DNA of 64,000 nucleotides from Pyronema omphalodes (Eukaryota; Ascomycota; Pezizomycetes; Pezizales; Pyronemataceae). Positions 11,301 through 22,665 of this stretch are shown piece by piece. The notes under the pieces were generated by a model that did no database searches, was not told the origin of the DNA, and saw only the letters and a program-made list of their open reading frames with translations. Position 1 is the stretch's first letter. Every line of letters begins with the position of its first letter. The position numbers and the translations under genes are program-made. The stretch covers positions 434,001 to 498,000 of the forward strand of contig JAJJXM010000014.1 of NCBI GenBank assembly GCA_024516155.1, read 5' to 3'.

Positions 11301-11619
11301 CCGCGAACGAAAACCTGGCACTAGAAGCACCTCTGATGCATCTCTGATGCATCTCGGCAACCTTCGCAACCACACCAGGTTACCCGGATCGTGCAGTAGC
11401 CAATCGGCATTGCAACCAAGCGAGGTGGGAACTGCGCAGTCGCCGAAAACCTGTTTTTGAGGTCGATGGCATTCTAAATGTTTCTAGCACTTACAGACGT
11501 CGCAATTCTGCTTGGGAAACTAGCAGGGCGCTCGCATTGCAGTTGGCATCTATAAAATGAGACGATTCCACCGTCCATTTTGAATCCTGTAGCCACTGCT
11601 TGATGCGACTGCCATATTA

Positions 11620-11850
11620 AAAAAAAAGGTGAGTTTTTACCTATGGTAACATGCTTTCCCCAATGCTTCCCCCGAAAACCAAAGAACTGACGAGCAGAAG
11701 CAGGCACAATTGGAGCAGCAGACCAGTTATAGGTGAAAAAAAAAGGTGAGTTGTTTTACCCATGTTACCACACTTTCCCCGATGCTTCCCCCGAAAAACA
11801 ATGAACTGACAAGCAGAAGCAGATGTAACTGTGACCAGTAACAGGTATGA
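11620..11850. repeat. Tandem duplication, 117-bp unit, x2
   Basis: Two imperfect tandem units share A-runs followed by GGTGAGTT, then CTTTCCCC, ATGCTTCCCCCGAAAA, GAACTGAC and AGCAGAAGCAG. The offset is 117 bp. Confidence 0.75.
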
Positions 11851-13946
11851 ACAGTGAGTGCTACCTCTATAACAATACACTTGCCTCAGTAATTCTCTTT
11901 CGACGAAATCAATCGGTAAGCCACAATTCTCCAAATCCTCCAAGAAATATTGACCTCGATCTATGATGTTATTTCTAACTCAGACGACTTAGGGGTTCCA
12001 TTACCACTGCAATTGTATGTATCTTTGGGGCTGTAAGCCCTGCAGGTAAGGAATTGAGGGTAGCTCATGAAGGAAACCTTCTCGGAGGGTTTGTATCGTT
12101 GTTAATTGTTTCTTTTCTGTTACTAAAAATGTAAATATATTTATCCAATAAATCAATTTTGACATTATATAAAGCATATTCATGTCTTCCGAGATATCTT
12201 GAGGAAATTCCATCTTGAATGTGTACCGAACATTTTTCTAAATCTATCTGATCTAAATCCAATGTGATCCGAATAATGGTTATCTGTAGTTCTGTGTAAC
12301 TATTTTCAATGCAACGATCTGCGAACATGTCTGTGATCGCTCAAATAGTGGTTGCATACCTGGCCTCTGCCTTCCCCATGTTTATTGTTCACAATGCAAC
12401 ACGAATTCCAAGTGGCTGAATGTTACCACAAGAGCTAGCCGACAACCTGGCAGATGCAGCAGTGATTAATGCCAGAAACCATGTTCCTGCATAAATGCGG
12501 CTATTGCCGATGTGTACATGCATATATGCCAAGATGAGATCGGCAGTGGTGATGTCGCTAAGGGAGCTGCGCATATCCCTGCATGACTGCAGCCGATAAC
12601 ATCACCCATAAGATTCCAGATTCTTCGATAACTTTCGGTGAATGACAAACAACCTCTTTGGTGCCTGTAGCATTGAATTGCTTCACGGATTCATAACGAT
12701 GCAGATCAATGGAAATTTCTACAGGTTTCGATATATAAAGTATTCCTTTACAAATAGACACACATTCAGTTCTCATGGAACTTTCTAAAGATTTCGATGA
12801 AGATGACCAACAATAATGCATATGGTTCTCGCAAATAATGTTGATAATATGTGGTAGAATCTGTACTAACCAATAAACACCAGAGGAATGGATTGACACC
12901 TACGATGACCAATGGTATTCTGTTGTCTGTACTTAGAACTTGGATATGCAGGTTAGCTAGAGGTTTCTAATGGTTCCGAGAATGATCGGTATACCCTCCA
13001 ATGGTGTGCGAGTGATTGGATTGCTTTCCGATAAGATCTAGACCGATACATCTAGAAGATTCCCCTAAATCTCGGGGATGGCAATTCAAATCCTGGTTCT
13101 CAAAGTCATGTGAATTTTGTTTTGTACTCACATTCCTTAGAAATGCAAGTTCGTCAGAAGTTTACGATGGTCCCCTGTGGAATCGCTGTTTCCGAAAATG
13201 CTGCCAAAGTGCTTCCATCAGCTTCCAACACAATCTGGACCAATACAATGCATAGATTTCAGGAAGCTTCTGGCGATGTAAACCTGAATCATGGTGCATG
13301 CAGTGCCCTTAAGATTTACTTCGGCATATGGAAGTTGACCATCAGTTTCTATCATATTCGTAAGACACCACTACTGTTTGAAATGCTTTCGCAATGCAAA
13401 CTCTTGCTTGATAGAAGCAGCCAGGACTATGGCATCGTCGGGATCCTATTGGTTGAAGCAATAGTAGCCAACATGATGTGTTTCTTTTTGTCTTCAAATC
13501 TGCAACCACTCGGGATTTTCCTGCTTCTTCCAGGGAAATTAGCCATTTCTGGAGGTTTCGGCACACATTGGGAGGTATTCTCCATGATTCTTGAGCGTTC
13601 AAGATAACGATGCATATGGAACATTGCATCATTTTGTAGTTATCGACAAGAGCAAGCAATATCTTCTGTGAAGATATTCATGTGCCATTCAGTGGTCCAT
13701 TCAGGATATATAAGGTGTTGGTTTACACCCTGAAGTGCAACAAACCAGCTGCGATTCCCACCCTGAATAGTTTTACCTCCCTAGCAACCACTATCTTATC
13801 AAATCTACAGTCCATTTTCTCTCTACCTCTCTTATCTTCTTGAACATTTCATCTTCCTTACCACTATATACGAATCCCTCTTCGATACTCTCTGAATCCT
13901 CAGCCAATCATTGATTACCTTTCGAATAGCTATATTATCGGTATCA

Positions 13947-14843
13947 ATGGTGAACCATAGTGTTGTTTTTCATGGCCCATTGATGCTTGGTGATGCTATA
14001 CCTACCACCACCAATGCCACAGCCTTTAGCCCCCTACAGAAACTGGGTGCTCGTGTTTACATTGACGACGATCGTGTTATCGATGGTGTATCTACAATGC
14101 CGATGGAGGGAACCCTCATCCATTGGTCCCAGGACCTACAGGACCTACTGCTAGAGAATAGCCTATGCTCAGTGCATGGGCATTTCATTTCGTATAATGC
14201 CACAGACAGCAATGGAACTGATGCCGAGTGGAAGGTGACATCTTTCTTGTGTTTTCCGTAAGTTCCCCCATGACATTCTCAGTTCCCCTGGCTAACAAGA
14301 GGTTTTAGTTTTCCAGGAAATCCTGACGATGAAGAGTATTTGTCGAAACTCCCAAACCCACAACCAGCAGTTCTCCAGGGGACTGGCATTTGTGTTAAAA
14401 CGTTCCCGATAACCCGCCCCGACGATACCCATTTGCGAAGCTTCGAGCTGAAAACCACTGTGTACGACCGATCAAACAAAGACAATCATTCGGCGACTTT
14501 TTCCATTCGATGTTACTTCCCTACTAGGGGAAGATTCACTGCCACTCCTTTACCCGATAGAAATGCGATCGTTGCGGTGTGTGGTGAAATTGTCGGCACT
14601 CATATAGAGTCTGGAACAGTTGCGATCCTTCTCAGTGATATGACTTTCCTTTCCCCAAGGAACACTATGACTCGTGGTAGTGACACCAGTCCCACAGGGT
14701 CCCCAGGGAAAAAGAGGGCATGGGAGGCATGGGGATCCAGGTCCTCACGAAACAACAGACCAAGAATCTCTGGGCCATCTTCTTCGCCAGTGCAGACCAC
14801 CAGCAGTTCCCAAGACACAATCAACGATGACATTGGTGAGTGA
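13947..14843 (+). CDS. Helitron-encoded OB-fold/RPA-like protein
   Basis: A two-exon gene: 13947-14257, intron 14258-14308 (GTAAGT...CTAAC...TTTTAG, 51 nt), then 14309-14843, giving 281 residues. The first in-frame ATG is used. The central segment (IVAVCGEIVGTH, then TVAILLSDMTFL) reads like the strands of an OB fold. Fungal and plant Helitrons often carry single-strand-binding RPA-like genes next to Rep-helicase, so a role in protecting or presenting single-stranded transposon DNA is likely but inferred. The C-terminus is a Ser/Pro-rich basic tail. A good donor (GTGAGT at 14836) may extend it by splicing. No close family is named with certainty. Confidence 0.65.
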
Positions 14844-15465
14844 AAGTGGATTTTTTTTATTGTTTTCGGGTTGAGTTTTGCTTTGTTTGATTTTTCGGCA
14901 AGTTTATTAGGTGTTGTGGGGGCCAATGTTTTCCCTTTTGATGTCATACTTCGTTTATTCCCTTGGTATTTCTTCTTCCATTTGCGGTTTTTTTTTTGTT
15001 TTTTTTTTCTTTTTCTGGATTTCTTTTGTAAGGAAACGAAAGATATTATTTCGTATTCAATGGTAGTTCGGGGATCTGGGATAATGTTGTCTGGTTTCTA
15101 TGTTGTGTTTGTTTTGTGAGTCGGTTTTATGGTTTTGTGATGGGGGTTCTTTATGCTCTTATGTTCAATGAGGAATGATGTTGGTTTCTCTTCAACGATA
15201 TTTTATTTGTAATGTTTTAGTCATTTTGGATAGGGAATGTTTCATGATTTTATGTTCAACGATGCATAGTGTTGGTTCTTTTTCGAAGGTATTTCTTTTT
15301 TATTGTTTTGGTCATTTTGGATAGGGAGTTTTTCATGATGTTATGTTCAACGATGAATGATGTTGGTTGTTCTTCAATGATATTTGATTTTCATTGTTTT
15401 CGTGATTATGGCAGTGAGGTTGGTGTGGTGGAAATCGACATTCGCCATGTATTGTTAGCAATAAC
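14844..15465. other. T-rich gap before Rep-helicase
   Basis: About 620 bases, very T-rich on the plus strand, with three loose repeats of a motif around TTCATGATxTTATGTTCAACGA (15170-15370). This is likely the promoter and leader of the Rep-helicase gene; no coding signal is seen. Confidence 0.5.
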
Positions 15466-18400
15466 ATGAATGATGAACTATTTTCTCGCCTGACGAATGC
15501 TTACAATAAGTGCCATGTTCAAGGTGAATTGCTAGCTTTCGATCCTGCCTGTGATGTCTTCTGGAAATATTTCGGCCTCCCATCGTTCAATACTCTTAAG
15601 TTCACCCAATCCATAATCGTGTTTCCGACATTCGTTCATACATTCATGAATGGAAATTTGGAACTTGTGGATATGGTGGATGATACTACATCAAGTGGAT
15701 GTAGGCAACCAGCTGCACGAAGATCACAGTTACAATGGTGGGACCGTTTAGCACACACTAATATCCGGGTTAACCGCTTTACCTGGAATCACCATTGTTC
15801 CTGGTGTAATACCATTCTGCTCTCTGAAGAAAAAAATGGATGGTGCTGTGTAGAGGGAAAATACCGAAGGCCCCCTCTGCCACCATACCCCCCAATGTTC
15901 ATCATGGATGTGCAGAGGCATAGCCATCTCTATGCTGCTCTTTCCAGGAGGTTGAATTCGCTTTTTGCATTCACAGCTATTGGAACCACAGGTGAATTTG
16001 TGCGGCTCGATCAGCCAAGTAGTGTGGTTGTCACTGGCCGAACATACCACCGAATCTTACATCTCGATCAGGGACAACACTCACTTCGTTGGTTTTTGTA
16101 TGACGAAGCATCAAGGAGCTGTGTGGCCCAACAACAAGGCGTACCAGCTACCATGCTGATGGGCACACGATACATGCTGGAGAGCGAAAGCCCCTATCTA
16201 CGAGAGCTTCGGAGAGCAATAACAACAGTCAGGGATGGTCCCCTTGCCATTCAGCTTGATCAAGATGTAGCAGGTGGTGAAGTGGCTGCTATTATCGATG
16301 CTCAAAATCTACAACGAGTGAATCCCCGAACAATTGTATTTTTCCGTCAAGTTGATCGGCAACCTACTTTCCTTAATATTTTCTCACATATGTATGAACC
16401 ACTACAATATCCTCTATTGTTTCCACGAGGTACGCCAGGATGGTCATACGACAACCCCTATGGTTTAACCCAGATCCAATGGTACCGGTACAATTTGCTC
16501 TCGGAACCACGGTTCATGCAGTTCAGCCGATTAGCATGTGAGTACTGTGTTGACATGTATTCTCGGGTCGAGGAGGAAAGGTTGTATTACCTTCGACAGG
16601 GAAGGCACAGGCAAATGAATCAACAGTCTCAACCAAGGAATGACAATCTCGACAATTCCAGTTTGACCCTTGCTAATCTCGGGGGAATGCTACCTGCATC
16701 CTTTTTGGGATCCCGAGCATGGGCATCACACCAGGTTGCAGATGCACTAGCCCTTTGCCGGAAATATGGGAAACCAAGCTTCTTCGTCACGATGACAACG
16801 AATCCTAATTGGCCAGAGATTACCTCTCAGTGCAGACCTGGTCAGACAGCAGCAGATATCCCAGCGGTGACATGCCGGGTATTTCATCGTAAAGTACAGG
16901 TTCTCATGAAGTTCATTCGGAAGCATTTCGGCAACATTCTCTATGAGGTCAGTGTGATCGAATTCCAGAAGAGAGGTCTTCCCCACATGCATCTGCTATT
17001 CAAGGTACTGCTATTTCATGTTATTTTCATTCCCAGAGGCTTTGATATGTTACTAATACAGTGTATTCGTGCAGTGTGACCCCGAACTACCAATTGACAA
17101 GATCGATACCTTGATCTCAGCCGAGCTTCCGCCAGCTGGGGAAGATAGTGAACTCCGGAATCTGGTGATGAGGTTCAATATGCATCCCGAAACTCATTTG
17201 GAAAATCCTTCGAGCCGTTGTAATAAGCAGGGAGTATGCCAGTATGGTTTCCCGAAACCAATCACTCCCATGACCATGGTCGATGAGCGTTATGGACGGG
17301 TGGAATACCGGAGGCGAAAAGAAGAAGATGCATGGGTCGTCCCCTATATGCCATGCTTAACCAAGTTGCTTCAATGCCATATCAATGTTGATGTGTGCTT
17401 TACAGTCAATGTTTTTATGTATCTGTATAAATATCTTTTCAAGGGTCCAGATCAGACACGGTTTCAGGTGGAAAGCAATGATCTCAATGATGTCAATGAG
17501 TTCGAGGAATATGTCAAAGCCCGGTATCTATCAAGTGCCGAGGCAGTATGGAGGATTTTGAATTTCGATATCACTCGGAAAAAGCCTGCTGTCGAGTCAT
17601 TGTCTGTGCATTTACCGAACCGAAATCTCCACCAGATGCATAGGGTAAATGGAGCAGCTTCACAGAGTTCCCAGCTTCTTCAATATTTTGCGAGACCCCT
17701 CGATACACGGTTTCAGAGCATGACATATACTGAGTTCTTCAGTCAATACCGGCACGAAGCTATAGTGAATGCCTCCCGAAGGTCAAGACATGGAGAGGAA
17801 TGGTTGGAGCGGCCCTTGCCAGGTGAAGTATCCTCTAGGAGAAGAATAATCCGGAGGACTGCTGGTGATATCGTGACCCGCATAGATACCATACCACCGC
17901 GCCTCGGAGAACTTTTTTATCTACGGGCCCTGCTTCTGCACCGGAGTGCCTATTCCTTCACCGAATTGAAGACTGTTGATGGAGTCGAATACCCCACTTT
18001 TCAGCAGGCTGCCCAAGCACTTGGTCTGTTTGATAATAACAACGAGGGAGAATTCGTGATGAGAGAGGCTATTGCAAGCTATTACAGACCAGGCCAGCTG
18101 CGATTCCTCTTTGCCCACCTACTGGCCGACTTAGCTACCCCAGCAATAGATCTATGGAGTACTTTCAAAGAACATCTCATCATGGATTATGCCTTACATA
18201 TGGATCAAAGAGCTGCAGAAAGGCAAGCTTTACGGCAGATTGAAACCTATCTAGCAGCCAGGGGATGTTCATTGTCCGAATTTGGCCTCAGTGCTGGTGA
18301 ATGGCGGCCCCGAGAGATTGAGATGGAGATACAAGCTTTTGAATCGAGGTTTGATATTCTTTGGTCACAAGCCCAACATGATGTCTCCCGAATGAATGCA

Positions 18401-19877
18401 GAGCAAGCCTCGATGTACCATATGATTTTACAAGATTGTTGGTCAGATGGTCCCCATCAAATGTATTTTATTGATGGAAAAGCGGGACGAGGCAAAACAT
18501 TTCTCGTGAAAGCCATATGCAATACCATCCGAAGTCAAGCTGAGATTGTCATTATTTCTGGCACCACTGCTCTGAGTGCTACCCTCTATGAAAGGGGTAG
18601 AACTGCCCATTCTGTTTTCGGAATCCCAGTGCAAGAGGTAGGTTTTTAACTTTTTGACCCTCCAGTTACAAGATTCTGAATTCTAATGGTATAATAACAA
18701 GAACAATACCAATTTGTCTTCCAATATCTCAGTAAGATCAGGTCGAGCTCAGTTAATTCGGGAAGCGAAACTCATTGTGTGGGAAGAATTCCCTATGGCT
18801 AACAAGGCAGCCATAGAATGTGTCGACCAATTGCTGCAGCTCCTGATGGAAAATTCATTGCCCTTCGGAGGAAAGGTTTTCTTGGGTTTAGGAGACTTTC
18901 GGCAGGTTGCACCAGTGGTCCGAGGATCACTGGGTGATGTTGCAGCATTCCAGAGTTCGGTTAGATCTTCATATCTGTGGCCAAGATTTAAGATTCTGCG
19001 CCTCACAGCGCCTATCCGAACTGCATCCGACCCAGATTACTCGGACTGGATTGACAATATCGGGGAAGGCATTGAACATACAGTGTCTCTCACAATGCTA
19101 AACCGTATCCAGTCAATCGACGAGGCAATTACATTTCTATTCCCCCCCGAAATCCTCACAGATCCACATGCAGCTGTTCATAGATCATTCCTCAGCCCTC
19201 TGAATAAATTTGTTGATGAATTCAACGATCTGATGCTTGATCGGTTACCAGGCGAAGAGAGTCAGTTCTATAATCCTGTGCACCATGAATGTACTGCTAA
19301 CTCGCTGATCATAGGGGTTTATTTCTCATATGATTCAATTAAGGAGGACGAGGAAAATATACAGTCGGATGCACTTCTGGAGTACATGGGTTTATTGAGA
19401 TCACCAGGGATTCCTGACCATGTTCTGCGGCTGAAAGTTGGGACGATCTGTAGCTTATGCCGGAATTTATCAGTTGAAAAGGGCCTGGTGAAAAATTCAC
19501 GGGTTATCGTGCGGAGGTTACTCCCGATGATGGTAGAGGTTGAATTACTGGACGATTCCTTTCACCGCGAGGAAACAGTATTCTGCTTACCTAGAATCAA
19601 TTTCGAGTTTCAACCTGCATTTGCTCCATGGAGTGTACAGAGAAGGCAAATCCCACTCCGTCCAGCATATGCTACAACATTCAACAGCTGCCAAGGTTTA
19701 ACCCTCGACCGCATAATTATTGATTTGCGAACACCAGTTTTCGCACATGGCCAACTCTATACGAGTCTCTCTCGGGTGAGGCAGAGGGACCATGCCAGGA
19801 TTTTGCTTGCGGAGGATAATGTTGATGCTACCACAGTGAATGTCGTTTATAGTCGTTTGTTGCTGCCCAGAACATAG
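15466..19877 (+). CDS. Helitron Rep-helicase transposase (RepHel)
   Basis: Three exons, 15466-17004, 17075-18637 and 18702-19877, give about 1,425 residues; both introns are phase 0 (70 and 64 nt). Order: a cysteine/histidine cluster (HHCSWC, then WCC) and PPLPPYPP near residue 130; Helitron-like N domain (YPLLFPRG); HUH nuclease motif LPHMHLLF with H507-x-H509; catalytic tyrosine region YLYKYLFK at about 629-636; a Pif1-family helicase with Walker A GKAGRGKT at about 981-988, motif II WEEFPM, motif [11 protein letters not shown] and C-terminal motifs NSCQGLTL and YTSLSRV. It nicks, unwinds and transfers the element. The acceptor at 18701 was chosen because it restores [10 protein letters not shown], which fits the family. 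Motif II has E where D is usual. Confidence 0.93.
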
Positions 19878-20254
19878 TGATCGTATTACCATCATTGTGT
19901 TCTGCCATGTAAATAAATGGTTATAATATTGGATTGCTTGATACCAACAATGGAAAAACAACCTGTTACGAGGAAGGTTCTAACCGGCTTCTGGCAATTG
20001 AATCACTTATGGGTGGGAGAGATTTGGTGTAGCTTATAGTATTTCTGATATAGAATGATTCCCAGCATTGCCCATAACTGGCTGGTATATACCTTGGCCG
20101 AGTGATACCATATGTACCATATACACAAGCCATCATTCATGAAGCTGAAAATTCAAACAGCACAGTAGCTATAGAACTTGGTATCGTATCATATAACATT
20201 TATCTATATTACAATTCATCCAATTTGCACCATCAAGTCCCACCATATAGCTTC
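19878..20254. other. 3' intergenic gap in Helitron copy 2
   Basis: The 377 bases between convergent genes contain a TAAATAAATGG polyadenylation-like signal near 19909. Nothing else is recognised. Confidence 0.6.
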
Positions 20255-21643
20255 TCATTCCTCCTCTTCCGAATGGTTATCTCCCAACTGTTGTAGTTGG
20301 ACAACCATATCTGATTCAGAAATGTCGCCTGCATGGACCGAACCGAGAACCTTTAGAAGCCTTCTTCCTGTTGCGAACCCAATACTGATCTGTTGAAAAT
20401 CTGCATCCAATCTACTGGGCTCTACATTTGCCAAAGTCGTTCCATGGTACATTTCACCCCTAAAGGCAAAAAAAGTATCGGTCGCCGATTCCACCTTGAT
20501 ACCATGGCTTGATAAATAGAAGTTCCCATGAGCTGACTGTCCTTCTCTTCGATCTGTGGTCCAGATTGTTACAAACTCATGGGCATTCTTCTCATGGTGT
20601 GTAAATCGGGCATAATTCTTAGCATAATTCCCCTGTGGGGGTGCTAATTCGGCAGAATGGAATTCAAAATAGCCACTGGCCAGTTCAATACCATAGTAAC
20701 CACCCATTGTCCCATGGCCATCCATCACAGCACGTGATCCATCCTTCCCCGAAAAAGTATGCATATCAGAAAGGATTGCTGGTGGAAGCTGCGATCGCAT
20801 CATGTTCCAGAATAATGCATAAGTGGAGCTAACCCGAAAGTCAAAATCGCAGAGTTCCTTTGGTGATTCGAATTCCTTTGTTGATGACCGAAGTAGATTC
20901 TTTGCCCACATAACACATGGAGCACTTCGGGCACCAGGAGTATATCCATTGAGAACAATCTTGCCTGGATCGTCCAAACGAATGCTCTTCTTTATCCCCA
21001 CAGCATGTGCAGCAATGCTATTGATCCACTTGAGTACTTCGGAATCGCCACAGAACCTTCGGATAACCACCAGAATGATCTCCCCTGATTTTTCGTCAAA
21101 GACAATGGTACTCTCATCTGCTCTCACAACCTTCGCCCAGCCCTCATCACCAGCAATCACCAGAACATCCTTTCGCTTTCCCCTATTATCGTGCAGTTTC
21201 ACACTTTGGAGATGGTCTTTCCAAAGAGGTCCAGTTGCTGGTGACTCGGAGACCCAGACATCCTTTGGAGGCCATGGGGTTTCCAATTGGGGTAGATACA
21301 ATTCGTCCAGATGTGAAAGAAATTCATCCCTAGCACTGGCATTGCAGTTCAGCTTCAAGCTGCGAATAAGTGCTTGCTTTCGCCGGCGGTGGTTGATCTT
21401 TGCTGTGTTACGATCCCTAATGATAGCACTTGCTCTGGGAAATTGTTCTGGATTGCGGCTCAGGATTTGGAGAAAGAAATTCCATATTGCCTTTGGCAAT
21501 TGTGCATCCGAGCCCATAGCTATAGCCAGGAACATCTCGGAGAGATTCTTTTCGAGATCACGTCTGTGCTGGGGGTTATCGGATATAGCAAGCATGGCAA
21601 GCAGGTCCCCAGATTGTTCAACCTCCCCAGTAACTGCTTTCAT
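20255..21643 (-). CDS. Probable 2OG-Fe(II) dioxygenase (TET/JBP-like)
   Basis: A 462-residue cargo protein, antisense to Rep-helicase. The last 160 residues look like a double-stranded beta-helix dioxygenase. They contain an H-x-E at 349-351 (in FTHHEKN) as candidate iron ligands, then GNFYLSSHGIKV and FFAFRGEMYHGTT with the distal His at 400, then an Arg at 427-428 (ATGRR) that could hold 2-oxoglutarate. This spacing and the G-x-F-x-L...G-x-x-x-H-G-T pattern resemble TET/JBP-type enzymes, which in fungi are known to travel with DNA transposons. The usual HxD is HxE here, so activity is uncertain. The C-terminus is acidic (SEEEE). A role in oxidising methylated bases, to evade silencing, is inference only. 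Confidence 0.6.
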   Translation of the reverse strand: MKAVTGEVEQSGDLLAMLAISDNPQHRRDLEKNLSEMFLAIAMGSDAQLPKAIWNFFLQILSRNPEQFPRASAIIRDRNTAKINHRRRKQALIRSLKLNCNASARDEFLSHLDELYLPQLETPWPPKDVWVSESPATGPLWKDHLQSVKLHDNRGKRKDVLVIAGDEGWAKVVRADESTIVFDEKSGEIILVVIRRFCGDSEVLKWINSIAAHAVGIKKSIRLDDPGKIVLNGYTPGARSAPCVMWAKNLLRSSTKEFESPKELCDFDFRVSSTYALFWNMMRSQLPPAILSDMHTFSGKDGSRAVMDGHGTMGGYYGIELASGYFEFHSAELAPPQGNYAKNYARFTHHEKNAHEFVTIWTTDRREGQSAHGNFYLSSHGIKVESATDTFFAFRGEMYHGTTLANVEPSRLDADFQQISIGFATGRRLLKVLGSVHAGDISESDMVVQLQQLGDNHSEEEE

Positions 21644-22043
21644 TATTTCTCTACTTATATATTAGTTTACCTTTTTCTACAATGTCTACAAATCCAACAG
21701 CTATATACAGGCCTCGCAGCATATCTAGGAGAGGTCCACCAGGTGTAGCAGCACCAGGAGCACACTACAAATAGGCAAGCCAAACATTTACATGTACCAT
21801 ACCCTCCATGCAGCAAGACAAAACAATAGGCAGAGTTCACAATAGCAGCAAATTATGGGAGGCAGAAGGACCAATACATTGTCCTAGGAAGCAGTTTCGG
21901 ATACATTGTAGAAGCTAGACATTGCCCTGCACTATCCATCGTAGACAAGATAGTAGGCTTCTGTAAAGCTGGTCTCTCCAAAGAACCCTCTGCTGCAACC
22001 TAGAGGCAAAGTGTAGAGGTATTGCCAAGTAGCTGGGATGGGC

Positions 22044-22139
22044 TTACATCTGGGATTGGGGTTTGTCTGCTGGTGTAGACTGGATTGGGGGAGAGGGGAG
22101 AGGGGCCTTTGGTTTTGCTGGCTTTGGTGCTCGGGGCAT
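22044..22139 (-). CDS. Possible small Pro/Lys-rich peptide or first exon
   Basis: A 31-residue ORF beginning MPRAPKPAKPKAPLPSPP and ending just after a good splice donor (AT/GTAAGC). It may therefore be the first exon of a longer minus-strand gene; candidate acceptors lie near 22000. An identical copy is at 10595-10690. No family is recognised, and it may be spurious. Confidence 0.25.
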   Translation of the reverse strand: MPRAPKPAKPKAPLPSPPIQSTPADKPQSQM

Positions 22140-22475
22140 GGTGCAGGGCTGTAATACAGTGGACGAAGGAGGGGGTTGTTGGTGGGTAGGTATCGGGTAG
22201 GGGCTCTAAAGTACAGCAATGTATTAGACCACAACTGGGAAACAAGCCTCACAAGCAAATGAGGGACAAATAGGATAGGGATTTACTGTTTTGATGTGTA
22301 GGACTGTGCAGAAACTGGTGCTGCAGGGAGCAAAAGCTGCTGTTGCTGTGCTGGATTGTCGCTGTTGTGGTGGTTGTTGGAGGTAGAGGGGAAAAAGAGA
22401 TTTTTCTTCGGCTATAGGACATGGGCCGAAACTGCTAGGTAGGGGGCTTGGCATTAGGTTCTTGCCGAAGCAGCA

Positions 22476-22590
22476 CCAGCAGCAACCCCGGCAACAGCAA
22501 CCCCGGCAACAGCAACCCCGGCAGCAGCAACCCCGGCAACAGCAACCCCGGCAACAGCAACCCCGGCAACAGCAACCCCGGCAACAGCAG
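22476..22590. repeat. 15-bp minisatellite, Helitron copy 2
   Basis: About seven tandem GGCAACAGCAACCCC units, the same array as in copy 1. Read on the plus strand it encodes PRQQQ repeats and on the minus strand Cys- or Leu-rich repeats; none of these need be a real protein. Confidence 0.9.
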
Positions 22591-22626
22591 CAACCCACAA
22601 TGGCCATTACAACAACAGGTTGTAAA

Positions 22627-22645
22627 GGCCGGCCGAAGGCCGGCC
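22627..22645 (+). other. Helitron 3' hairpin, copy 2
   Basis: A perfect 8-bp GGCCGGCC stem with a GAA loop, 20 nt before the CTCTTG terminus at 22665. Confidence 0.85.
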
Positions 22646-22665
22646 ACATGCCACACAATCTCTTG

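Larger units (their letters stand above)
11226..13946. other. Helitron 5' non-coding arm
   Basis: There are 2.7 kb before the first recognisable gene. The arm holds two diverged copies of a terminal-like sequence (11226-11300 and 12284-12360), a 117-bp tandem duplication (11620-11850) and a TATA-like TATATAA at 13707-13713 that could serve the OB-fold-like gene. I see no convincing coding region. Confidence 0.6.
21644..22626. other. Helitron copy 2, 3' non-coding arm
   Basis: This arm contains the leader of the dioxygenase-like gene (TATATAAG near 21654), a possible 31-residue minus-strand ORF and the 15-bp minisatellite. No other gene is supported. Confidence 0.55.
11226..22665 (+). mobile_element. 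Full-length autonomous Helitron, copy 2
   Basis: An 11,440-bp rolling-circle transposon. The 5' end is placed at TCTCCAG preceded by host A. The 3' end is CTCTTG followed by host T, 20 nt after a perfect GGCCGGCC hairpin. Insertion between A and T and a 5'-TC are canonical; CTTG instead of CTRR at the 3' end is not. The same 3' end followed by T is seen in copy 1. Cargo: OB-fold-like gene (13947-14843), Rep-helicase (15466-19877) and an antisense dioxygenase-like gene (20255-21643). All are uninterrupted apart from introns, so this copy may be active. Nine bases (11217-11225) separate it from copy 1. Confidence 0.85.

Noticed and set aside
20823..21665. 280-codon plus-strand ORF (and 9374-10216)
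   Set aside because: It lies antisense within the dioxygenase-like gene, lacks domains and reads like a shadow frame; the minus-strand frame has the motifs.
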